Assembly (NCBI RefSeq): GCF_963674635.1
Contig: NZ_OY771475.1
Location: 2,728,001-2,792,000, forward strand
DNA from: Breoghania sp.
GTDB taxonomy: Bacteria; Pseudomonadota; Alphaproteobacteria; Rhizobiales; Stappiaceae
Length of the DNA stretch: 64,000 bases
Reading direction: 5' to 3'
A model generated the notes under the pieces. That model was not told the DNA's origin and searched no databases. It was given only the letters and a program-made list of their open reading frames with translations. The translations under genes and the position numbers were made by a program. Positions 22,620 through 31,982 of the stretch are shown here, piece by piece. Position 1 is the first letter of the stretch. The number at the start of each line of letters is the position of its first letter.

Positions 22620-23510
22620 TCAGTCGTTGTCGTCGGGTGGGCGGCCCAGTTCGGCGATCGCATCGATCAGCGACGCGATCACTTCCGTGCGGCTGTTGCC
22701 CGGGCGCTGGACGACCCCCAGCCTGCGTTGGATCGGCGGTGTGCCGAAGGGAAACCACGTCAAGGACGCGGTGATCCGGTCGTGAAGGGTCAGATAGGGG
22801 ATGACGGCCCACCCCAGTCCTGCCTGAACGCAGCCGATCACCGCGGTCATGGTGTTCACCGAGACATATTGCCGGGGCTCCATGCCGAGGCGGGCGATTT
22901 CCGTGTCGATCTGCCGGGCTAGCGGCACCTGCGTACGATAGCGAATGTAGGGCAGGTTACGCACCAGATCCTCCAACAGAAGATCGGACGTCCCCGGCGG
23001 CGTCAGCACGACCAACGGTTCGCGCAGAACCTCCGTCCAGCGCAAGCTCGGCGGCACGGCCACATGGTCGGCGACAAGCGCCGCATCGAGCTGGCCGGCG
23101 GCGACCTCGCTCAACAATTCCTCCGCCATGCCGATCCGAAGACGGAAAGCCAGTTCGGGAAAGAGCTCGCGCATGCGGGCGACCGTGCGCGGCACGATGG
23201 AATCACCGCCTGTGCGCAGGGTGCCGAGCGCAAGCGTGCCACGAACCGGTCCGCCAGGCACGGAATCCTTGGTTTCCGTATAGATCTGGAGGATCGCGCG
23301 CGCCGAGCGCACCACCTCCGCCCCCTTGGCGGTGAGAGCCGGCGGACGGCGCGAGCGGTCGAACAGCTCCGCCCCGAGTTCCGCCTCCAGAGCCGAAATC
23401 TGCTGACTGACAGCAGAGGCGGTCAGGTTCACAGCCTGCGCTGCGGCGGCGAATCCGCCATATCGTTCAATGGCAAGCAGGGTTTCGAGCTGTCGCGTAT
23501 CCATACTCAT
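22620..23510 (-). CDS. LysR-family transcriptional regulator of the divergent TTT operon
   Basis: A 296-residue LysR protein. Residues ~3-62 form the winged helix-turn-helix (RQLETLLAIERYGGFAAAAQ, then LTASAVSQQISALEAELG), followed by an effector domain with GTLALGTLRTGGD. The start may be 23510 or Met 23504; both give the full DNA-binding domain. It is transcribed away from the tripartite tricarboxylate transporter genes. The 131-base gap is AT-rich and has ATAATT-N17-AATTAT (23518-23546), a possible site. The IciA/ArgP-like N terminus (LETLLAIERYGGFAAAA) is notable: ArgP relatives often sense a basic amino acid, but that is a weak hint. Confidence 0.87.
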   Translation of the reverse strand: MSMDTRQLETLLAIERYGGFAAAAQAVNLTASAVSQQISALEAELGAELFDRSRRPPALTAKGAEVVRSARAILQIYTETKDSVPGGPVRGTLALGTLRTGGDSIVPRTVARMRELFPELAFRLRIGMAEELLSEVAAGQLDAALVADHVAVPPSLRWTEVLREPLVVLTPPGTSDLLLEDLVRNLPYIRYRTQVPLARQIDTEIARLGMEPRQYVSVNTMTAVIGCVQAGLGWAVIPYLTLHDRITASLTWFPFGTPPIQRRLGVVQRPGNSRTEVIASLIDAIAELGRPPDDND

Positions 23511-23641
23511 AAGATAAATAATTCTAAACTTAATCGCAATAATTATGCGGTTTGCATGAAAAATTCTTGGGTTATCATTTTCCCTTCACCGGAAGTCCCG
23601 ACGCCCCCATCAGCCGGGACCACAAAAAGGGAACGAAAACC

Positions 23642-24604
23642 ATGAAAATCAGAAAGGGCCTTGCCGCCCTGTTCACTGCGGCTGCCCTGGTCGTCGCACC
23701 GGCCCTCACCTCCTCCGCCAGCGCGCAGAGCTATCCGGAGCGTCCGGTTGAATTCATCGTGCCATGGTCGCCGGGCGGCGGTTCCGACACGCTGATGCGC
23801 CTCATCGCCAACAACGTGAAGCCGTTCCTCGGCGTCGACATGCCGATCATCAACATGCCGGGTGTCGGTGGGACGGTCGGTCTGCGCGAAGCATCGCGCC
23901 GCGCCAATGACGGCTACACGATCAGCCAGATTCACGAGGGGCTCATCGTGGCGACCGAGGTTGGCCTGACCGACCTCGCCTGGGACGATTTCGAGCCCAT
24001 TGCCCTGATGACGGCCTCGCCGCAATTCCTCGTCGTGCATCCTTCTGAGCACTACTCCAACATGGAAGAGTTCGTCGCCTACGCCAAGGAGCATCCGGGC
24101 GAGATCACCATGGGCGTGACGCTCGGCGGTGTGCCGCATCTGCATGCCGCGATGATCGAACAGGCATTCGGCCTGAAGTTCGCCTATGTGGGGTACGAAG
24201 GCACCGGCCAGCGCGTCCGCGCCCTCGTCGGCGGGAACCTCGATGCAGCCATTGGCGACATCTCCTCCTCCAAGCAGTTCGTGGAAAACGGCGATCTTGT
24301 CTTTCTCGCGGTCGGCTCCTCCAAGCGCATGGAAGAAGCCCCGGACGTGCCGACCTTTGTCGAGCTCGGCACGGATCTGGAGCTGAACGTGACCCGTGGC
24401 ATCGTCATGCCGAAGGGTGCGCCGGAAGAGGCCCGCAACACGCTCGAAGCCGCCCTTGAGAAGCTTGCGCATGATCCGAATTACATCGAGCAGACCCACA
24501 ATGCCGGTGCTTCGGTCGATTTCCGTGGCCAGGAAGCCTATCGCGCCTACCTGGAGAAGCTTGACGCGACCGTGAAGTCGCTTTCCGAGGTCCTTGCACC
24601 GTGA
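23642..24604 (+). CDS. Tripartite tricarboxylate transporter, periplasmic binding protein (TctC family)
   Basis: A 320-residue binding protein with a clear signal peptide (MKIRKGLAALF, ending SSASAQS). The mature start YPERPVEFIVPWSPGGGSD is the TctC/Bug hallmark, and the VGYEGTGQRVRALVGGNLDA block and LNVTRGIVMPKGAP follow. It captures a carboxylate-type ligand in the periplasm for the TctAB membrane pair encoded next. The start at 23642 is the Met before the signal peptide; an earlier frame adds 30 residues that do not look secreted. The stop overlaps the tctB start (GTGA). Confidence 0.9.
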   Translation: MKIRKGLAALFTAAALVVAPALTSSASAQSYPERPVEFIVPWSPGGGSDTLMRLIANNVKPFLGVDMPIINMPGVGGTVGLREASRRANDGYTISQIHEGLIVATEVGLTDLAWDDFEPIALMTASPQFLVVHPSEHYSNMEEFVAYAKEHPGEITMGVTLGGVPHLHAAMIEQAFGLKFAYVGYEGTGQRVRALVGGNLDAAIGDISSSKQFVENGDLVFLAVGSSKRMEEAPDVPTFVELGTDLELNVTRGIVMPKGAPEEARNTLEAALEKLAHDPNYIEQTHNAGASVDFRGQEAYRAYLEKLDATVKSLSEVLAP

Positions 24605-25116
24605 ACGACCACTCCTTCAGCAAGGAGCAGGTTAAGGAGGCGGGCGAAATCGCCCGCCTTCTGAGTTATGTGCTCCTCCTTTGCGCCTCGGCGGGGCTTT
24701 TCGTATCCGCCACCGCCATCCCGACCTCGCGCTTCGAGCGACTCGGGGCTGGCGCCTTCCCGAAAATCGTTTTCGCAGGCATGGCGCTCGTCGCCGTGAT
24801 CGCCATCGTCGATGCCCTGCGGAAAATCCCGCGCCACGCCTATGGGCGCTTCTTCGCCACGAGCGCCGACTGGGCACGCCGCCGGCATCTCGTCTTCATC
24901 TGCCTTGCGGCTCTCTCCGTCTGTCTTGCTGCCATTCCGGCACTGGGCTTCTCCCTTGCCAGTTTCCTGTTCATCCTGGTGATCGAGCTGATCCTGATGC
25001 CCCGCAAGCCCTCCACAATCATTGCCGGCATCGTCGTGGCGCTCGTCTTTTCCTTCGGCCTGAACTGGCTGTTTGCGGACGTCTTCACCGTGTTCCTGCC
25101 CAGGGGAGTGTTTTGA
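24601..25116 (+). CDS. Tripartite tricarboxylate transporter, small membrane subunit (TctB family)
   Basis: A 171-residue protein with four hydrophobic segments, for example IARLLSYVLLLCASAGLFV and HLVFICLAALSVCLAA, the size and topology of TctB. It starts with GTG at 24601, overlapping the tctC stop, and ends one base before the TctA ATG. TctB is the least conserved part of TTT systems, so the call rests partly on its place between TctC and TctA. Confidence 0.85.
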   Translation: MNDHSFSKEQVKEAGEIARLLSYVLLLCASAGLFVSATAIPTSRFERLGAGAFPKIVFAGMALVAVIAIVDALRKIPRHAYGRFFATSADWARRRHLVFICLAALSVCLAAIPALGFSLASFLFILVIELILMPRKPSTIIAGIVVALVFSFGLNWLFADVFTVFLPRGVF

Positions 25117-25117
25117 C

Positions 25118-26638
25118 ATGGACGCTTTCCTCGTCGGCCTGAACCAGATTTTCACGTTCACCACCCTCGTCTACATGCTGGCGGGCTCCGTCGCCGGTAT
25201 CGTTGCGGCGGCCATCCCCGGCTTCACCGTGACCATGGCCATCGTCCTGACCCTGCCGCTGACCTTTGCGATGGAGCCCCTTCAGGGCATCGCGGTCATG
25301 CTGTCGGTCTATGTGGGCGGGTACACGGGCGGCCTGATCTCGGCCGCGCTTCTGGGCATTCCCGGAACGCCCTCCTCCGTCGCCACCACCTTCGACGCCT
25401 TTCCCATGGCGCGTCGCGGTGAAGCGGGGCGGGCCCTGTCTCTCGGTGTCTGGGCCTCGTTTTTCGGCACGATCATCTCCACGGTCGTCCTGATCTTCGC
25501 TGCGCCGCCGCTGGCCATCTTCGCTGTCCGTCTGGGGCCATGGGAGTACTTCTCCCTGATCGTCTTCGCCCTGACGATCGTCTCAAGCCTCGTCGGCTCC
25601 TCGGTCATTCGCGGCCTTCTGGCTGGCCTGATCGGCCTCGCCATCTCCACCATCGGCACCGATCCGATCATGGGCCGTACGCGGTTCGACTTCGGCATCG
25701 AAACGCTTCAGGCCGGGCTGCCCTTCCTCGTCGTGCTCATCGGCATCTTCGCGATCTCGCAGCTTGCCTCCGAGGTCGAGGATGCGCCGAGTGTGCGCAC
25801 CGGCACATCGCTGGTGGCAGGCAACATCGATTTCCAGACCTGGAAAGTCATGAAGGAGGTGCTGAGCCGTCCGGGGAACCTGCTGCGGTCTTCGATCATC
25901 GGCGTGCTGATCGGCGCGCTGCCGGGCGCAGGCGGATCCATCGCCAACCTGGTCGCCTATGATCAGGCCAAGCGTGCCTCAAAGACGCCGAACGAGTTCG
26001 GACGGGGCATCGCCGATGGCGTCGTCGCCTCCGAAGCCGGCAATTCGGCGACCGCCGGCGGCGGACTGATCCCGCTGATTGGCCTCGGCATTCCCGGCTC
26101 CGCCGTGGATGCGATCCTGATGGCGTCCCTCATGGTCCACGGCATTTCCGTCGGACCGCGCCTGATGATGGATCACGCCGACCTCGTCTATGGCATGTTT
26201 ATCGCCATGGCGGTGGCCTCGCTGATGATGCTGCTTGTCTCCATCGTCTCCATGCGCCTGTTCCTGCGGGTCGCGGGCCTGCCGAAATGGGCCATCGTGC
26301 CGGTGGTGATGATCTGTTGCGTGGTTGGCTCCTTCGCGCTCAACAATCGCGTGACCGACCTCTATCTCCTCGGCTTCATTGGCGTGGCGGGTTACACGCT
26401 GCGCGCTCTGGGCTATTCGCTGGCGCCCCTGGTGCTGGGCGTGATCCTTGGCCCGATCGCCGAAACCAACCTGCGCCGTGCGCTGATGACCGATGCCGAT
26501 CCCATGCTGTTCGTCACACGTCCCATCAGCCTGCTCTTCCTTGCCGCAGCCGTGCTCTCCGTCGCATGGGCAATCCGCAGTCATCTGAAAAAGCAAAAAT
26601 ACTACATTGAGGATTCGTCCGATGCGTCTACGTCATGA
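25118..26638 (+). CDS. Tripartite tricarboxylate transporter, large membrane subunit (TctA family)
   Basis: A 506-residue protein with about 11-12 membrane segments. The family motifs AAIPGFTVTM and ALLGIPGTPSSVATTFD near the N terminus, and GALPGAGGSIANLVAYDQAK in the middle, identify TctA. It forms the translocation path driven by an ion gradient. The start at 25118 (MDAFLVG) has GGGGAG upstream. Its end overlaps the following enzyme gene by 17 bases, which ties the transporter to that enzyme. Confidence 0.92.
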   Translation: MDAFLVGLNQIFTFTTLVYMLAGSVAGIVAAAIPGFTVTMAIVLTLPLTFAMEPLQGIAVMLSVYVGGYTGGLISAALLGIPGTPSSVATTFDAFPMARRGEAGRALSLGVWASFFGTIISTVVLIFAAPPLAIFAVRLGPWEYFSLIVFALTIVSSLVGSSVIRGLLAGLIGLAISTIGTDPIMGRTRFDFGIETLQAGLPFLVVLIGIFAISQLASEVEDAPSVRTGTSLVAGNIDFQTWKVMKEVLSRPGNLLRSSIIGVLIGALPGAGGSIANLVAYDQAKRASKTPNEFGRGIADGVVASEAGNSATAGGGLIPLIGLGIPGSAVDAILMASLMVHGISVGPRLMMDHADLVYGMFIAMAVASLMMLLVSIVSMRLFLRVAGLPKWAIVPVVMICCVVGSFALNNRVTDLYLLGFIGVAGYTLRALGYSLAPLVLGVILGPIAETNLRRALMTDADPMLFVTRPISLLFLAAAVLSVAWAIRSHLKKQKYYIEDSSDASTS

Positions 26639-28211
26639 CCCCTTCTATCCCTCCCGGCGCTCGCCCGTTCTCGCCGACAATGTCGTCGCGACCTCGCAGC
26701 CGCTGGCGACGCAGGCCGGACTGACCATCCTGCAGCAGGGCGGCAATGCGGTGGACGCCGCGATCGCCACCGCCGCCACGCTGACGGTGGTGGAGCCGAC
26801 CGGCAACGGGCTGGGTTCCGATGGATACTGCATCCTGTGGGACGGCAAGCAGCTTCATGGCCTGAACGCGTCCGGCCCGGCTCCGGCCGCATGGTCACCG
26901 GAACGCTTTGCAAATGGCATTCCGATGCACGGCTGGGACGCCGTCACCGTGCCGGGCGCGGTTGCTGCCTGGGTGGAGCTTTCCGAACGGTTCGGCAAGC
27001 TTGGCCTTGCCACGGTGCTCGCCCCCGCGATCCGCTACGCAGAAGAAGGGTTCATCGTCTCGCCGGTCATCGGCGCGCTCTGGGCCAAGGGGGCGGCGAC
27101 GCTGGGCAGTCAGCCCGGCTTTGCCGAGACCTTCATGCCTGAAGGACGGGCTCCCAAGGCGGGCGAGCGGTTCCGCAATCCCGGCGCGGCGCGCACCCTG
27201 CGCGCTATCGCGGAGACCAAGGGCCGCGCCTTCTATGACGGCGAGATCGCGGAAGAGATCGAGGCCTTCGCAAAGGCCAATGGCGGTGCGATGACCGTCG
27301 CCGACCTTGCAGGCTTCTCCCCGGAATGGTGCGGTACGATCAGCCAGCAATTCGACGACGTTGAGCTGCATGAGATCCCGCCCAACGGCCAGGGCATCGC
27401 CGCGCTGATGACGCTCGGCATCCTTCAGCACACCGCCATCCGCGACTACGGACCGGACGATCTGACCGCTGTGCATCTGCAGATCGAGGCGATCAAGCTC
27501 GCCTACCGCGATCTGCACGCCTATGTCGCCGACCGCCGTTTCATGACCGAGGTGAGCGAGAAGGATCTGCTCGATCCGGATTACCTGAAGGCCCGTGCGG
27601 CGTTGATCGACCCGGCCAAGGCGCAGGATTTCGGCTCCGGCGCCCCGAAGCGCGGCGGCACGGTGCTGATGAGCGTGGCCGATTCGTCGGGCATGATGGT
27701 GAGCTTCATTCAGTCCAACTACATGGGCTTCGGCTCCGGCGTTGTCGTCCCCGGCACCGGCATCTCCATGCAGAACCGCGGCTACGGCTTCACCACCGAC
27801 ACCTCGCATCAGAACTGCGTGGCGGGCGGCAAGAAGCCGTTCCAGACAATCATCCCCGGCTTCGCAATGAAGGGCGGGGAACCGCTCATGGCCTACGGCA
27901 TGATGGGGGGCCCGATCCAGGCGCAGGGCCATGTGCAGCTCTTGCTGCGCACCCAACTGTGGGATCAGTGCGTCCAGACCGCCGCCGATGCACCGCGCTG
28001 GCGGATGATCGAAGGGCTGGATGTCGCCTGTGAACCGACCATGTCGCCCGACGTGCTCAAGGGTCTTGCCGATCTCGGTCACAAGGTTCAGGTCGAAGCG
28101 CCGGACAACGCCTTTGGCTTCGGTGGCGCGCAGCTCGTCCAGCGCATGCCGGGCGGCGGATATGCGGCGGGGTCCGATCCGCGCAAGGACGGTCACGCCG
28201 CTGGCTTCTGA
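26622..28211 (+). CDS. Gamma-glutamyltransferase-family amidohydrolase
   Basis: A 529-residue Ntn-hydrolase precursor of the GGT family. The N-terminal part has QQGGNAVDAAIATAATLTVV and NGLGSDGYC, the large-subunit signatures. The probable autocleavage site is before Thr in KRGGT-VLMSVADSSG, followed by the small-subunit block GFGSGVVVPGTG. The ATG at 26622 is chosen because GAGGA lies eight bases upstream; the TTG at 26607 is weaker. There is no signal peptide, so it is cytoplasmic, unlike classical periplasmic GGT. The family includes glutathione hydrolases, cephalosporin acylases and oxamate amidohydrolase. Coupling to a TTT importer suggests hydrolysis of the imported amide or gamma-glutamyl compound. 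Confidence 0.85.
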   Translation: MRLRHDPFYPSRRSPVLADNVVATSQPLATQAGLTILQQGGNAVDAAIATAATLTVVEPTGNGLGSDGYCILWDGKQLHGLNASGPAPAAWSPERFANGIPMHGWDAVTVPGAVAAWVELSERFGKLGLATVLAPAIRYAEEGFIVSPVIGALWAKGAATLGSQPGFAETFMPEGRAPKAGERFRNPGAARTLRAIAETKGRAFYDGEIAEEIEAFAKANGGAMTVADLAGFSPEWCGTISQQFDDVELHEIPPNGQGIAALMTLGILQHTAIRDYGPDDLTAVHLQIEAIKLAYRDLHAYVADRRFMTEVSEKDLLDPDYLKARAALIDPAKAQDFGSGAPKRGGTVLMSVADSSGMMVSFIQSNYMGFGSGVVVPGTGISMQNRGYGFTTDTSHQNCVAGGKKPFQTIIPGFAMKGGEPLMAYGMMGGPIQAQGHVQLLLRTQLWDQCVQTAADAPRWRMIEGLDVACEPTMSPDVLKGLADLGHKVQVEAPDNAFGFGGAQLVQRMPGGGYAAGSDPRKDGHAAGF

Positions 28212-28263
28212 GCGGGCATTCGCCCTTGCACCTTGCGACAGGTGCGATCAGAAGAATGCAACA

Positions 28264-28289
28264 GGTCTGCCCGCTCCGGCGGGCAGACC
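28264..28289 (+). terminator. Strong hairpin after the TTT/GGT operon
   Basis: GGTCTGCCCGC pairs perfectly with GCGGGCAGACC around a TCCG loop. There is no T tract, so termination would be Rho-assisted or the hairpin may be an RNA-protecting element. The remainder of the 281-base gap to the next gene shows no other feature. Confidence 0.5.
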
Positions 28290-28492
28290 GACAGGACACG
28301 CAAGTCAGTCTTGCCAACGGCAGCCGACTTTTCCAACGGGGGCAAAGCCCGTGCGTCGTGTTTCCTGATCGATCCGGTTGCCGTATGAACGCGAGCGTCG
28401 GGCTCACCTCGAAGCCCACGACCACGCCAGGATGGCACGACGCATTCCTGCCTCTGGCGTTGGCGTTTCGAAACTGAAGGGATGAAGCCGGT

Positions 28493-29473
28493 ATGGGCTT
28501 GTTAAGGCGTATTGGTATCGACACCTACATGGTGTTGCTGTTCGTAACCGTCGGCCTCGGCGTGCTGCTTCCGGCGGACGGGATAGCCGCCGATGTCTTG
28601 AAGCACGTGACCTATTGGGCCGTGTCGCTGCTGTTCTTTCTCTATGGCGCCAAGCTCGACCCGAGCGCGGTGCGGGCCGGGATCACGAATATCCCCATCC
28701 AGGGCCTGACTTTCGCCTCGACCTACATCATGTTTCCGATCTTCGGGTTCATTTTCGCCTGGCTCTTCGGCTCTCTGCTGGGCGAGAAACTGACCTTCGG
28801 ACTGATGTTCCTGGCTGTTCTGCCCTCCACAGTTCAGTCCTCCATCGCCTTCACCTCCATCGCGCGCGGCAACGTTGCCGCCGCCATCTGCGCGGCTTCC
28901 GTTTCCAACCTTATCGGCGTGGCGTTGACGCCTGCCATGGTGGCCTTTCTGCTGCATCAAGGCGATGGCGGCGTGAGCCTCGACAGCGTGATCAAGATCG
29001 GCACGCAGATCCTGCTGCCCTTCATCGTCGGTCAGGTGCTGCGCCCCTGGGTCGGCGGCTTCGTGAAAAAGCACAAGGTCCTGACGATGGTGGTGGATCG
29101 CGGCTCGATCCTGCTGATCATCTATGCCGCCTTCTCCCGCTCAACGGTTACCGGCCTTTGGAACGCCATCCCGGTGAGCAGTCTGCTGATCCTGATCGTC
29201 GTGATGCTGATTTTCCTCGCCGTCACCATGAGTGTGATCGCGGCGGCGGGACATCTTTTCAGGCTGAACTACCCGGACCGGGCGTCGCTGTTCTATTGCG
29301 GCTCCACCAAAAGCCTCGCCTCAGGCATGCCCATTGCGACCGCGCTCTTTGCGGCCAATGAACTGGGCGCCATCGTGCTGCCGCTGCTCGTCTATCACAT
29401 GAGCCAGCTTCTCGTTTGCGCCTATATCTCGCAAAAATCAGCGCAGAGAACGCTGGAACCCGCCGAAGCGTAG
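28493..29473 (+). CDS. Bile acid:sodium symporter-family transporter (PF13593-like)
   Basis: A 326-residue membrane protein with about ten helices of the BASS fold. LLFFLYGAKLDPSAVRAGI and FLAVLPSTVQSSIAFTSIARGNVAAA are characteristic of the YfeH/SBF-like branch, and the later segment FYCGSTKSLASGMPIATALF matches the second half. Members move organic anions with sodium; some plant homologues carry pyruvate or pantothenate. The substrate here is unknown. It stands alone, with hairpins on both sides. Confidence 0.85.
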   Translation: MGLLRRIGIDTYMVLLFVTVGLGVLLPADGIAADVLKHVTYWAVSLLFFLYGAKLDPSAVRAGITNIPIQGLTFASTYIMFPIFGFIFAWLFGSLLGEKLTFGLMFLAVLPSTVQSSIAFTSIARGNVAAAICAASVSNLIGVALTPAMVAFLLHQGDGGVSLDSVIKIGTQILLPFIVGQVLRPWVGGFVKKHKVLTMVVDRGSILLIIYAAFSRSTVTGLWNAIPVSSLLILIVVMLIFLAVTMSVIAAAGHLFRLNYPDRASLFYCGSTKSLASGMPIATALFAANELGAIVLPLLVYHMSQLLVCAYISQKSAQRTLEPAEA

Positions 29474-29517
29474 TTGGGCCGGCTGCAAGCGACAGCCAAT
29501 AGACGCGATGTCAAAAA

Positions 29518-29545
29518 GGGGCCGGCTTCAGAAGAGACCGGCCCC
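29518..29545 (+). terminator. Terminator-like hairpin after the symporter gene
   Basis: GGGGCCGG (29518-29525) pairs with CCGGCCCC (29538-29545). A further GCCGG-rich inverted segment follows at about 29562-29590. No T tract is seen. The 213-base gap up to the LysR start has no convincing gene; the frame stays open from 29474 but reads as GC-rich filler. Confidence 0.45.
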
Positions 29546-29686
29546 GTCTCCATTCAAGGGGAAGCCGGCCCCCTCGGCATTCAAGCCGGTCCCGGAGCTG
29601 CGAGGTCGGTCGGCTTGACCGTCACGTTTCTCCTCCCCATCATCCGCCGCACGCCTTTTTTCTTAAGAACCATTTCCGAGCCCGCC

Positions 29687-30589
29687 ATGGACAAGCTTTC
29701 CGTCATGCACGCCTTTCGCCGGATCGTGGAGCGGGGGAGCTTTGCGCGTGCGGCGGACGATCTCGGCGTCTCCCCGGCACTTCTCAGCCGCGAAATCCGG
29801 CTTCTTGAAGAAAGCCTCGGCTGTACGCTGATTGCACGCACGACGCGGTCCATGTCGCTGACCGATGCCGGGCATCTCTATTATGAGGAGGCAAATGCCG
29901 TTCTGGAGGCCGTGCACGGCGTCGAGAGCCGCATCCGCGAAGGGGCGGGAGCCGTCCAGGGGCATCTCAGGGTCAATTCCGCAAGCTCCTTCGCACAGAC
30001 CGTCATCACCCCCTGTCTGCCGGAGTTCCTGTCCACCTATCCCGACCTCAGGTTTACCTTGTCGCTCGACGAGCGCGTCGTCGACATGGTGGAGGGCGGC
30101 TTCGATCTTGCCATCCGCATTCGGCCCGACATGCCGGATTCCGGCCTTGTTCAACGCAAGATCGGCATCGCCCGGCAGCGCATCTTTTCCTCACGCGCCT
30201 ATCTGGAGCGCGCTGGAACACCAAAGGCCCCGGAAGAGATCCCCGCCCACCGCATCATTGGCTTCGCATTCGGGACGCACCTGACCTCCTGGACGCTTCA
30301 CCGCACGATGGAAGAAAACGAGGCAGACGCCCGCACAATAGACCTCGATCCCCATCTGAGGGTGGAAAACAGCCTGATCCTGCGCGATCTCCTGATTGCG
30401 GGACACGGCATCGGCACCCTGCCGGATTTCGTCGCCGACGAGGCAGTGGCGCGCGGAGAGCTGGTGCGCATATTGCCCGACTACGAGTTGGCGCCGCGCC
30501 AAATCTACGCCGTCACCGCCTCCCGGCTCGGCATGGATGCCAAGGTATCCGCCTTTCTGGATCATCTGCGGCTGCGCCTGAGGCCCTGA
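29687..30589 (+). CDS. LysR-family transcriptional regulator
   Basis: A 300-residue LysR protein: helix-turn-helix in AFRRIVERGSFARAADDLGVSPALLSREIRLLEESLG (short parts: GSFARAADDLGVS and LLSREIRLLE), then a CrgA-like effector domain with GHLRVNSASSFAQTVI. The Met at 29687 (MDKLSVMHAF) is the typical start. It lies 104 bases upstream of wrbA on the same strand, so it may control the wrbA-dsbA-like-EamA genes. CrgA-like regulators often respond to quinones or aldehydes, which fits wrbA. Confidence 0.88.
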   Translation: MDKLSVMHAFRRIVERGSFARAADDLGVSPALLSREIRLLEESLGCTLIARTTRSMSLTDAGHLYYEEANAVLEAVHGVESRIREGAGAVQGHLRVNSASSFAQTVITPCLPEFLSTYPDLRFTLSLDERVVDMVEGGFDLAIRIRPDMPDSGLVQRKIGIARQRIFSSRAYLERAGTPKAPEEIPAHRIIGFAFGTHLTSWTLHRTMEENEADARTIDLDPHLRVENSLILRDLLIAGHGIGTLPDFVADEAVARGELVRILPDYELAPRQIYAVTASRLGMDAKVSAFLDHLRLRLRP

Positions 30590-30693
30590 CATTCTTCAAC
30601 TCGCGTAAAGAATGATATGACAGGGGCCGGGTTATTCCCGAGAGCCCCTTCCGCGATCTTTCCGGCATCGAAACACTCTGTCGGAGAGATCCA

Positions 30694-31317
30694 ATGACCC
30701 GCGTTCTCGTTCTCTACTATTCAAGCTACGGCCATATCCGCGAAATGGCGGAGGCGGAGGCCGAAGGGGCCCGCAGCGTTGCGGGTGTGCAGGCCGATCT
30801 GCGTCGCGTCCCAGAAACCGTGCCGGAAGAGGTTCGCGAGAAGGCGGGCTTCATTGCCGATGATACGGCCCTGGCCAGCCCTGCCGATCTTGAAGACTAC
30901 GATGCGATCATTATCGGCACACCGACTTTGTTCGGCATGATGGCCGGGCAGATGAAGTCCTTCCTCGATCAGGCAGGCGGGCTGTGGGCACGCAATGCCC
31001 TGGTCGGCAAGGTCGCCGCCGTCTTCGCCTCCACCGGCTCCCAGCATGGCGGGCATGAGGCTACGCTGCTCACCACCCAGATCCCGCTTCTGCATTTCGG
31101 CATGATGATCGTCGGCATGCCCTACCTTTTCGAGGGGCAGAAGTCTGAGGACGGCATCGTCGGCGGCTCGCCTTATGGGGCGGGCACCATTGCAGGTTCG
31201 GACGGTGCACGCCGCCCCAACGAGACGGATCTTGCCGGCGCACGTTTTCAGGGTGCGTATGTGGCCGAAATCGCTGCTCGTCTTTCGCGGACCGAAAGCC
31301 GTCAGGAGGCCGCGTGA
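30694..31317 (+). CDS. wrbA: NAD(P)H:quinone oxidoreductase WrbA
   Basis: A 207-residue flavodoxin-like protein. Y-Y-S-S-Y-G-H-I near the N terminus is the FMN phosphate loop, then GTPTLFGMMAGQMKSFLDQAGGLW and STGSQHGGHE, the WrbA-specific blocks. It reduces quinones by two electrons to limit redox cycling. The stop overlaps the next gene's start. Length is normal for WrbA. Confidence 0.93.
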   Translation: MTRVLVLYYSSYGHIREMAEAEAEGARSVAGVQADLRRVPETVPEEVREKAGFIADDTALASPADLEDYDAIIIGTPTLFGMMAGQMKSFLDQAGGLWARNALVGKVAAVFASTGSQHGGHEATLLTTQIPLLHFGMMIVGMPYLFEGQKSEDGIVGGSPYGAGTIAGSDGARRPNETDLAGARFQGAYVAEIAARLSRTESRQEAA

Positions 31318-31955
31318 TGGAACCGCTTTGCATCGATTTCTTCCACGACGTGGTGTGCTGCTGGTCGTTCAACATCTCCTCGCGTCTGCGTCTTCTTGCG
31401 GGCGAGATGCCACTCGACATCCATCACCGGACCTTCGTCCTTCAGGCAAGCCACACGGAAATGGCTACGCGCTGGGGCAGCCCTGAGGCGGCGCGCAAGA
31501 CGATCCTCGGGCACTGGTCGGTTTGCCGCGAAGCCAGCGACCGGCCCGAGCTGATCGACATCGACGCGATGGCGCGAGCCGATTTCGACTATCCGCACGG
31601 CTACATCGCCGCGCTCGCCTGCAAGGCCGCAGAACGGCTTGCCGGACAAGACGCCCATTGGGCGATGTTCGACCAGCTTCAGCGCGCCCACCTCACCCAT
31701 GCGCAGAATATCGCCGATCCTAAGGTCATCCGGGAGGTCGCCCATGCGCTCGGTTTTGATGCGGCCGGGTTCAACGCCGCATTCGACGATCCGGCGACGG
31801 CGGCAGCCGTGGAAGCCGACCGGCACTATGCCCGCCGCCATCAGGTGCAGGCGGTCCCGACCGTGATCATCCGCGAGACCGGAATGCGGCTCGTCAACGG
31901 GCCGATCGACGATCTCAGGGCGCAGATCCGCGCAGCGCAGCGCCTTGTCGCTTGA
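31317..31955 (+). CDS. DsbA/FrnE-like thioredoxin-fold oxidoreductase with C-x-x-S site
   Basis: A 212-residue DsbA-family protein without a signal peptide. The usual DVVCPWC motif of FrnE-like proteins reads DVVCCWS here, so the second active-site Cys is Ser and a neighbouring Cys is gained. The cis-Pro motif is QAVPTVII, as expected. The ATG at 31317 overlaps the wrbA stop, with AGGAGG upstream; a GTG three bases earlier is equally possible. It may be a monothiol, glutathione-dependent isomerase or transferase. Co-expression with wrbA suggests electrophile or quinone stress. Confidence 0.82.
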   Translation: MEPLCIDFFHDVVCCWSFNISSRLRLLAGEMPLDIHHRTFVLQASHTEMATRWGSPEAARKTILGHWSVCREASDRPELIDIDAMARADFDYPHGYIAALACKAAERLAGQDAHWAMFDQLQRAHLTHAQNIADPKVIREVAHALGFDAAGFNAAFDDPATAAAVEADRHYARRHQVQAVPTVIIRETGMRLVNGPIDDLRAQIRAAQRLVA

Positions 31956-31982
31956 CGCCATCCAAACTGAAGGAAAACGACG

